Positions 58,290 through 64,000 of a stretch of DNA of 64,000 nt are shown here, piece after piece. Location: positions 62,001-126,000 of the forward strand of contig NZ_VTTP01000011.1 of NCBI RefSeq assembly GCF_008364845.1. The letters run 5' to 3'. The notes below the pieces were generated by a model that was given only the letters and a program-made list of their open reading frames with translations, did not search any database and was not told where the DNA came from. Within the stretch, counting starts at the first letter, position 1; each line of letters opens with the position of its first letter. This DNA comes from Actinotalea subterranea. Lineage in GTDB: Bacteria > Actinomycetota > Actinomycetes > Actinomycetales > Cellulomonadaceae. The translations under genes were made by a program, and so were the position numbers.

Positions 58290-59329
58290 GGCTGCACGAG
58301 GACGCGGATCGGGTTGCCCGTCTTGTTCGCAAGGATGTTGATCCCGTCCTGCACCTGCTCGAGCGGGATGATCTGGGAGATCGACTCGGACAGGTCCAGG
58401 CGGCCGTAGCTGAGCATCTCGGCGAGCATCGCGATGTCCTGGCTCTTGTAGCCCAGGTGGCCCCGGAGCTGCTTGCGCTTGACGTTGAAGTCGAGAAACG
58501 GCCCCGCGTCGATGTTTTGCTCGGACAGGCCGACGCTGACGGCGACGCCACCGACGTCGAGGTGCTCGATGGACTGACGGACGGTCTGCGGGATCCCGAC
58601 GGCGTCGAACGCGACGTCGATCATCCGACCGCCCGTCGCGTCGTGGATCTTCGCGTGCAGGTCGGGGTCGTCGGCACGGAAGGTGTGGTCAGCACCCAGG
58701 CGTGCCGCTCGCTCCAGCGCGGCGTCGTTCAGGTCGACGGCGATGATCGGCACGCCGCCCGCGAGCTTGGCGAGCTGCACCAGGTGGGTGCCGACGCCGC
58801 CGACGCCCCACACGCCGACCGCGTTGCCGACGTGCACCTGCGCGGTGCGCACGACGGCGGCGAAGGGCGTGGACACGGCATCCGCGAGGAGCGCGGCCTG
58901 CGCCATGTCGACGTTGTCAGGGACCCGCGTCAGGCCCGCGGCCTGCGCCAGGTGGTACTCCGCCCACGCCCCGTCGTAGGCGAATGCCATGAGCTGAAGG
59001 TCGTAGCAGTCCGTGAACGCGCCGCGCCGGCACGCCCGGCAGCGTCCGCAGGGACGGCCCGCGGACGGGATCACCCGGTCGCCCTCCGCCCAGCCGTAGA
59101 CACCGGGGCCGAGCGCGGCGATGGTGCCCGACGCCTCGTGCCCCTGGGTGACCACGGGCAGGGACGACGGGAGGTGACCCTGGATGAGGCTCAGGTCGCT
59201 CTGGCAGATGCCGCAGAACGCGACCTTGATCAGCACCTCTCCCGGGCCGGGTACGGGCACCGGGAGCTCCTCGAGGGTGACCTTCCGCGTCCGGCTGTCG
59301 AACCGCTCCGCAAGCATGGTGGTTCCCAT
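58286..59329 (-). CDS. Zinc-dependent alcohol dehydrogenase
   Basis: MDR-type NAD(P)-dependent alcohol dehydrogenase of 347 aa. ATG 59329 has AAGGAG upstream. Catalytic zinc ligands are in CGICQSD and GHEASG, the structural zinc site is CGRCRACRRGAFTDC, and the nucleotide fold is GVWGVGGVGTHLVQ. The substrate is not determined. It heads the operon and its stop overlaps the tetR start. Confidence 0.92.
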   Translation of the reverse strand: MGTTMLAERFDSRTRKVTLEELPVPVPGPGEVLIKVAFCGICQSDLSLIQGHLPSSLPVVTQGHEASGTIAALGPGVYGWAEGDRVIPSAGRPCGRCRACRRGAFTDCYDLQLMAFAYDGAWAEYHLAQAAGLTRVPDNVDMAQAALLADAVSTPFAAVVRTAQVHVGNAVGVWGVGGVGTHLVQLAKLAGGVPIIAVDLNDAALERAARLGADHTFRADDPDLHAKIHDATGGRMIDVAFDAVGIPQTVRQSIEHLDVGGVAVSVGLSEQNIDAGPFLDFNVKRKQLRGHLGYKSQDIAMLAEMLSYGRLDLSESISQIIPLEQVQDGINILANKTGNPIRVLVQP

Positions 59330-59376
59330 GCGCCGCTCCTTCGCTGGGGCAGCCCGCCATTGGACTGCGCTCAACT

Positions 59377-59390
59377 CGGAGCGTACTCCG
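59377..59390. promoter_or_regulatory. Candidate TetR operator upstream of the alcohol dehydrogenase gene
   Basis: CGGAG-CGTA-CTCCG lies 48 bases upstream of the dehydrogenase ATG. Arms of five with a four-base centre suit a TetR dimer, though the dyad is short. It is the only dyad seen in the 148-base spacer to the histidine kinase gene. Confidence 0.35.
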
Positions 59391-59477
59391 CTTCTCCGAC
59401 CACCCCGATGCCCGCGACGGAACCGCGCCGGCCGGGGTCGGCAGCCACCCGCGTCTCGACCGACACCAGCGACAGCG

Positions 59478-60428
59478 TCACACGGCCGGGAGGCGCAGCC
59501 GGGCGCTCGTCCCCTGACCGGGCCGCGACCGCAGCGTGACCGTCCCCCCGTGCCGCTGTGCCACCACGCGCACGAGCGCCAGGCCGAGGCCCGACCCGGG
59601 GATGCCGCGCGCCTGCTCACCACGGACGAGCTCGTCGAACACGGCCGCCTGCTCGTGCTCGGGGATGCCGGCCCCGGAGTCGGCCACCTCGACGACCACC
59701 ACGCCGTCGTCGTCCGAGCCGCGGACCTCGACCGGCGAGTCGGCGGGCGAGAACTTCAGTGCGTTGGCCACGAGGTTGTGGACCGCCAGGTACAGCAGGT
59801 CGGCGTCGCCGCGCACGTGCGGCAGCGGCCACGGGGCGCGTGGCAGGGTCACCGTGATCGTCCTCGCGACGCCCGACGCCGCCGCCTGGTCGCCGAGGTC
59901 GGCGACTGCGTCCTGCACGACCTGCGCGAGGTCGACGTCCTCCTGGTCGAGCGGGCGGGTCTCGAGCTCGGCGAGCTTCCGCAGCTCCGCGACGAGACCC
60001 GAGAGACGCACGGCCTGCTGCTCGAGGGTGTCGTAGGCGCGCGCCTGGCCGGCGTCGAGCAGCGTGCGGTCGGGCGCCACACCGGGCAGTGCGGCACGCA
60101 TGGCCGTCACCGGGTTCTTCATCTCGTGGTCGAGCCGGAGCAGGAACCGCCGGTGCGCGGCGCGCTCGTCCTCCCGTCCGGCACGCTCGGCGGCGGAGGC
60201 CGCGACCGCGACGGCCCGACGTCGACCCCGGGCGAGCGCCGCGCCGGCGAGCGCGGCGGCCGTCACCAGCAGCCCCACCGTCGCGACAGCCACGGGCAGC
60301 GGGGCACCGACCACCACCCGCAGGCTGCGACCGGATCCGAGCAACGCGCCGGCGGCGAGCAGCCCCAGGAGCCCGGGCAGGAGGGCGGCGAGCAGCGGGC
60401 CCACCCGACGACCACGCGCGTCGCTCAC
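59478..60428 (-). CDS. Sensor histidine kinase
   Basis: Membrane sensor kinase of 316 aa. Two helices (about 11-31 and 43-66) enclose a very short extracytoplasmic loop, so it may sense within the membrane. The H-box is RLDHEMKNPVTAM (H101), N-box LVANALKF, G1 DSGAGIPEHEQ and G2 GSGLGLALVR. GTG 60428 overlaps the response regulator stop (GTGA). Confidence 0.92.
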   Translation of the reverse strand: MSDARGRRVGPLLAALLPGLLGLLAAGALLGSGRSLRVVVGAPLPVAVATVGLLVTAAALAGAALARGRRRAVAVAASAAERAGREDERAAHRRFLLRLDHEMKNPVTAMRAALPGVAPDRTLLDAGQARAYDTLEQQAVRLSGLVAELRKLAELETRPLDQEDVDLAQVVQDAVADLGDQAAASGVARTITVTLPRAPWPLPHVRGDADLLYLAVHNLVANALKFSPADSPVEVRGSDDDGVVVVEVADSGAGIPEHEQAAVFDELVRGEQARGIPGSGLGLALVRVVAQRHGGTVTLRSRPGQGTSARLRLPAV

Positions 60429-61144
60429 GGCCGCACCCCGCGCTGCACGGCGCCGCAGAACCGGTACCCGAGCGACTGCACGGTCTCGACGTACCGCGGC
60501 GCCGCCGCGTCGTCGCCCAGCACGCGGCGGATCTCGGCGACCCGGTGGTCGACGGCGCGGCTGCTCACCGCGAGCTCGAACCCCCACAGCGCCTCGAGGA
60601 GCCGCTCACGGGTGTGCAGCTCGTCGGGATGGGTCATGAGGTAGTCGAGCAGAAGCGAGGCCTTCGGGGTGAGCATCACCTCGCGTCCCGCGACCCACAC
60701 CCGCCGCGCCGTCCGGTCCAGGACCAGGTCACCGCTCACGAGGCGCTCCGCGGACACGAGCGGCGGCTCGCCGGGCACGGCCCGCCGCAGGACCGCCCGG
60801 ACCCGGGCGTGGAGCTCCTGCGGGTCGAACGGCTTGTTGAGGTAGTCGTCGGCCCCCTCCTCGAGCGCCGCAGACCGCTCCGAGGACTCCCCCACCTGGG
60901 TGAGCAGGACCACGGGCGTCCAGTCCCCCGCTGCGCGCAGCCGCCGGACGACCGACCTGCCGTCGAGGCGCGGCATCAGCACATCGCACACGAGGATGTC
61001 CGGACGCCACCGTGCGTGCAGGGCCAGCGCGGCCTCCCCGTCGCCGGCGGTCTCGACCTCCATGCCGCTGCGCGTGAGGAACGAGGCGAGCCCGTCGCGG
61101 ATCGCCTCCTCGTCGTCGACGAGGAGCACGCGTGGGGCAGTCAC
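60425..61144 (-). CDS. OmpR-type response regulator
   Basis: Response regulator of 239 aa with receiver domain (VDDEE at 9-13, phosphoacceptor D54, DDYLNKPFD lysine) and a C-terminal winged helix (LTPKASLLLDYLMTHPDELH, then VETVQSLGYRF). GTG 61144 overlaps the DUF4190 stop and its own stop overlaps the kinase start, so all three are co-translated. Targets are unknown; the lipoprotein genes just upstream are candidates. Confidence 0.93.
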   Translation of the reverse strand: MTAPRVLLVDDEEAIRDGLASFLTRSGMEVETAGDGEAALALHARWRPDILVCDVLMPRLDGRSVVRRLRAAGDWTPVVLLTQVGESSERSAALEEGADDYLNKPFDPQELHARVRAVLRRAVPGEPPLVSAERLVSGDLVLDRTARRVWVAGREVMLTPKASLLLDYLMTHPDELHTRERLLEALWGFELAVSSRAVDHRVAEIRRVLGDDAAAPRYVETVQSLGYRFCGAVQRGVRP

Positions 61145-61428
61145 TGGCTGCCGCCCCAGACCACCAGCCCGGTGAGCGCGAGCAGGACGACCACGTACGC
61201 GGCGAGGCTCAGGTACCCCAGGACGAGCCCGACGACAGCCGCTGCCGACCCGCCGTCGCCCCGCTCCCGGATCTGCCGGAGGGCCACGTGGCCGGTGATG
61301 ATCGGGATCACCGCGAGCCCGCAGAGCCCGAGGACGAGCGTCACGACGGCCAGGGCGTTCGTCGGGCGGGGCGCCGCGTACACGGGCTGGGCCTGCGGGT
61401 AGGCGGCGTTCGGGTGGTGCGCGCTCAT
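61141..61428 (-). CDS. DUF4190 membrane protein
   Basis: Protein of 95 aa from ATG 61428 (AGGAGG upstream). A Pro/Ala/Tyr-rich N-terminus precedes NALAVVTLVLGLCGLAVIP, GHVALRQIRERGDGG and VVGLVLGYLSLAAYVVVLLA, the two helices and polar loop of DUF4190. The function is unknown. It is coupled to the response regulator gene by GTGA, so it may be part of that signalling unit. Confidence 0.88.
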   Translation of the reverse strand: MSAHHPNAAYPQAQPVYAAPRPTNALAVVTLVLGLCGLAVIPIITGHVALRQIRERGDGGSAAAVVGLVLGYLSLAAYVVVLLALTGLVVWGGSQ

Positions 61429-61489
61429 CGGAGCCTCCTGCTGTGGTCGTGACGGGGTTCGTGGTCCGGCCCGTGGTGCGGGCGCCACC

Positions 61490-62029
61490 TCACGGCGCGC
61501 CCACCACGCCGTAGCTGCTGCCTGCTGCGTCGTCGGTCACCGCGGGGGTGCCGTCCTCCCACGTGACGGTGACGCCCGCGGCGTCGATCGTCACGCTCGT
61601 GGCGCTGCGGACCGCGACCTGCGAGCCGGCACCCGTCACGACGAGGTGGGACACGTCGGTGGCGACGACGACGGAGTCCGCCCCGGCGACCGTGAGGGTC
61701 GAGCAGCCGTCGGTGATCTCGACGGCCGTCCCCGCGCGGTCGAGGTTCACGTCCCCGTCCTGGCAGGCCGTCTGCCCTGCGACGAGAGCGCGCAGGTCGT
61801 CGCGGGACGGCAGGCCCGGGGTACCGTCCGCCATCTCTCCCGCCGCGTCCGCACCGGCCTCCTGCGGCGGCTCGTGCGTGGCCGGGCCCGCAGGCGTCGA
61901 CCCCCGGCCCGGCTCCTTCTCGCGCGTCGGGGCCGGTGTCGGCGCGTCGTCGTCGACCACCTCGACCGTGCACCCGGCCAGCGTCAGCACGAGCGCACCG
62001 GAGACAGCGACGGCCCGCCACCGGGTCAC
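61490..62029 (-). CDS. DUF3060 lipoprotein
   Basis: Exported lipoprotein of 179 aa. The lipobox is LTLAGC, followed by an acidic Pro/Glu-rich linker. The C-terminal 85 residues (VEITDGCSTLTVAGADSVVV, then GAGSQVAVRSATSVTIDAAG) show the short repeating strands of DUF3060, probably a beta-solenoid. GTG 62029 overlaps the OmpA-like gene's stop. It probably acts at the cell surface together with that protein. Function unknown. Confidence 0.85.
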   Translation of the reverse strand: MTRWRAVAVSGALVLTLAGCTVEVVDDDAPTPAPTREKEPGRGSTPAGPATHEPPQEAGADAAGEMADGTPGLPSRDDLRALVAGQTACQDGDVNLDRAGTAVEITDGCSTLTVAGADSVVVATDVSHLVVTGAGSQVAVRSATSVTIDAAGVTVTWEDGTPAVTDDAAGSSYGVVGAP

Positions 62030-63240
62030 GACGTCACCCCGGGCAGGAGGATCTCGACCCGGCGGTTGAGCTGACGGCCCGCCGGGTTGTCCTCGCCGTC
62101 GAGCTCGTTCGGCGCGACCGGCCGGTCCTCGCCGTGGCCGACGACGCTGAAGGCGGTACCGACTCCGCGAGCCGCGAGGTCGTCGGCGACGGCCTGCGCA
62201 CGGTCCTGCGAGAGCTTCTGGTTGAACTCCGCCGACGACACCGAGTCGGTGTGGCCCTCGACCGAGCCCGCCGGGGCCGCGAGGCCGACCAGCGCCGTGG
62301 CGAGGGCGTCGAGGGCGGCGTCCGCGTCCGGTCGGATCTCGGCGGAGCCGAAGTCGAAGAGCACACCGGTGTCGAGCGTGAGCGTCGCACCGCACGACGG
62401 CACGGGCGCGATCGTCCCCATCGCAGGGAACGCGCCGAGGCGGGGCACGGGCGGGAGCGGGTCGGCCGGCACGGGGATGCCGTTGACCGTCGCTGTCCCG
62501 GTCCCGTCGTTGATCACCGTCAGCCGGCCGTCCGAGTACAGGCCCGTCCCGTCCCCGTAGTTGACGACCTGGGTCTCACCGACGGTGTAGACGCCCGAGC
62601 CGTCCCCGTAGTTGACGATCGAGGCGTCGCCGCGGGACCAGCCGCCGGCGCCGTCGGTGTGCACGTACACCTGCGTCGTGCCGTCGTCGTACACGCCCGA
62701 GCCGTCGCCGTAGCTGACCACGGAGACGTCGCCCGCCGTGTAGGTCCCGGACCCGTCGCCGTACACCGTGACCGCGACGCCGTTCAGCTCGTAGGTGCCC
62801 GAGCCGTCGCCGTAGTTGACGACCGTGCCGTCGGGAGCCGTGAGCACACCTGACCCGTCGCCGTAGGCGAGCAGAGCTCCCCGGTCGATCTCGACCGCGC
62901 CTGTCGCGTCGCACCGCGTGGGGGTGACGGTCACGCCGGGGATGTCACCGACGGCCGCGTCGACGTCGAGCGCGAAGCCCGCGAGGGACGCGTCGAGCAT
63001 CGACAGGTCCGGCATGACGATCAGCGGGACGGGCGGGATCTCCCCCGGCTCGTACCCCGCGACGGCGGGGGCCGTCGGGGTCGCAGGAGCCTCGGGCTCC
63101 TCGGCGGTCGCTCGTGCGGTCGGCGACGACGCCGTCTTCTTCGGCTGCGGCGCGTCGTCGGCCGAGGCCGTGCCGCACGCGGTGAGAGCGATCAGGGACA
63201 CCACGGCCAGGAGGCCTCGACTGCGCTTCGGGGCTGACAT
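62026..63240 (-). CDS. OmpA-family lipoprotein with YGDGSG repeats
   Basis: Lipoprotein of 404 aa from ATG 63240 (an in-frame GTG at 63249 is possible). The lipobox is ALTAC. After a Pro/Thr/Ala linker comes a domain built of about seven repeats of roughly 17 residues, each starting YGDGSG or a close variant, likely a beta-solenoid. The C-terminal OmpA/MotB peptidoglycan-binding domain has LFDFGSAEIRPDADAALDAL, VEGHTDSV and LSQDRAQAVADDL, with the usual D and R for diaminopimelate binding. It may tether the repeat domain to the cell wall. It is coupled to the DUF3060 gene. Confidence 0.87.
   Translation of the reverse strand: MSAPKRSRGLLAVVSLIALTACGTASADDAPQPKKTASSPTARATAEEPEAPATPTAPAVAGYEPGEIPPVPLIVMPDLSMLDASLAGFALDVDAAVGDIPGVTVTPTRCDATGAVEIDRGALLAYGDGSGVLTAPDGTVVNYGDGSGTYELNGVAVTVYGDGSGTYTAGDVSVVSYGDGSGVYDDGTTQVYVHTDGAGGWSRGDASIVNYGDGSGVYTVGETQVVNYGDGTGLYSDGRLTVINDGTGTATVNGIPVPADPLPPVPRLGAFPAMGTIAPVPSCGATLTLDTGVLFDFGSAEIRPDADAALDALATALVGLAAPAGSVEGHTDSVSSAEFNQKLSQDRAQAVADDLAARGVGTAFSVVGHGEDRPVAPNELDGEDNPAGRQLNRRVEILLPGVTS
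62485..62875 (-). repeat. Coding repeats of the YGDGSG domain
   Basis: About seven imperfect units of 48-100 bases, recognisable on the plus strand by CCGTCGCCGTAG or close variants. They encode the repeat domain of the OmpA-like lipoprotein. One unit, around 62620-62690, is longer and carries an insert with VYVHTDGAGGW. Confidence 0.75.
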
Positions 63241-63340
63241 GGCAGTCACCGTAGGCGACCGATGATCACGGGAGGTAGCGCCGGTGTCGCAGGGACGTCG
63301 CAGTCCTGCGACATGCGGCCCGGTCCTGGTCCCGGCCCGG

Positions 63341-64000
63341 TCAGGCGCCCCTGACGCGGAAGTACGGCAGGTGGGCGGTCGGCCGGAACCCGACCCGCTC
63401 CGCCAGGCGGTACGAGCCCACGTTCTCCGCGCGACAGGACCAGACGGGCGTCAGCCCGGCGTCCAGGACCGCCTCGACCATGCCGGCCGCCGCGGCCGCG
63501 GCGAGCCCTCGGCGCCGGAAGGCCGGCAGGGTCTCGATGCCGATCTCGACGTGGTCGTCCCACCGGTAGGAGGCGAACGCGATCGCCCCGACCTGGCCGT
63601 CCTTCTCGACCACGACGCCGCCCCCGTGCTGGAGGAACGCGGTCGCGTCGGGCCAGAACGCGGACGGCACGACCGACCCGGGGACAGGGAAGTCCCCGGC
63701 GGTCGCGCGACGGCTGCTCCAGCCGGCGTCGCGCGGCTCGTGAGCCGGGCGGGCGCCGCTGCCGTCGGCGTCGAACGCGAAGTTCACGCGCACGTGCCGC
63801 ACGGTGACGCACGACGAACCCTGCTCGACGGCGTCCAGCGGGACGGCCTCGAGCGCCCGGTCCCAGTCGAGGTCCTGCCATCGAGGCTCGACCTGGATCC
63901 ACTGGTCGGCCCCGCGCTCCCTGAGCGCGTGGACCCGCGCGACGATCCGCCCGAACGCGTCGCCGACGCCGTCACCCCACACGAGCGACATGCCATAGGG
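63341..64000 (-). CDS. GNAT-family acetyltransferase, 5' end at or beyond the window edge
   Basis: Acetyltransferase of at least 216 aa. An ATG at 63991 is possible, but the frame is open to the edge and the preceding residues (PYG) read as protein, so the gene may start outside. LPAFRRRGLAAAAAAGMVEA is the acetyl-CoA loop and ENVGSYRLAERVGF motif B. The N-terminal part (SLVWGDGVGDAFGRI) is a separate domain. It lies upstream of and on the same strand as the OmpA-like gene, 100 bases away. Confidence 0.8.
   Translation of the reverse strand, partial: PYGMSLVWGDGVGDAFGRIVARVHALRERGADQWIQVEPRWQDLDWDRALEAVPLDAVEQGSSCVTVRHVRVNFAFDADGSGARPAHEPRDAGWSSRRATAGDFPVPGSVVPSAFWPDATAFLQHGGGVVVEKDGQVGAIAFASYRWDDHVEIGIETLPAFRRRGLAAAAAAGMVEAVLDAGLTPVWSCRAENVGSYRLAERVGFRPTAHLPYFRVRGA

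Noticed and set aside
1-64000. CRISPR arrays, tRNA or rRNA genes, insertion sequences
   Set aside because: No regularly spaced repeats, no cloverleaf with a CCA-end pattern, and no transposase or integrase product was recognised by reading both strands; a tRNAscan and IS search would be decisive.

Overview
The window is a GC-rich chromosomal segment from an actinomycete. It codes densely on both strands, uses many GTG starts, and has frequent ATGA/GTGA stop-start overlaps. The conserved cluster pgsA-DUF881-sbp-DUF881-garA-ftsR-DUF151-merR, a mycothiol-dependent-type enzyme and F420-type LLM oxidoreductases fit Actinomycetota. A Cellulomonas-like member of the Micrococcales is my guess; this is inferred from gene content, not from a marker gene.

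Layout. 1-6165: an electron-transfer and acyl-CoA module (ydiF-like CoA-transferase, ydiO/caiA-like dehydrogenase, fixABCX) closed by a TetR gene. 6205-15691: two paralogous membrane-anchored VanY-type peptidases flank a two-gene ABC exporter and a ChaB protein; a ThrE-type exporter and a small conserved gene follow. 15770-25260: a vitamin B12 block with B12-dependent ribonucleotide reductase nrdJ behind paired NrdR boxes, an ECF importer with a secreted partner behind a cobalamin riboswitch, and a PduO-type adenosyltransferase; a PilZ gene follows. 25357-39639: a DEAD-box helicase, a divergent pair (zinc-ribbon SDR and DUF6421), threonine aldolase, App1 phosphatase, a cupin, a flavin oxidoreductase overlapping a GH13 enzyme, a second LLM oxidoreductase with DUF4126, and an RNB nuclease. 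39704-45346: the conserved actinobacterial cluster from pgsA to the second MerR gene. 45529-50492: pyruvate carboxylase and small membrane proteins. 50654-53978: GNAT, a DinB/MDMPI-type enzyme divergent from an HxlR regulator, and a YidC paralogue with DUF6412. 53979-56395: a small, less GC-rich accessory island with unrecognised genes, one possibly HEPN-like. 56396-64000: GNAT, an ADH-TetR-peptidase E operon, and a block with a two-component system, DUF4190, a DUF3060 lipoprotein, an OmpA lipoprotein with glycine-aspartate repeats, and a partial GNAT.

How the parts work together. The fix module should pass electrons between acyl-CoA chemistry, flavins and a ferredoxin-like FixX. The B12 block joins corrinoid uptake, adenosylation and a B12-dependent enzyme within 9 kb. 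The least explained loci are the SDR/DUF6421 divergon, the 54-56 kb island, the TRRxLRxAE peptidase pair and the repeat-bearing OmpA/DUF3060/two-component block. No tRNA, rRNA, CRISPR array, transposase or integrase was seen.
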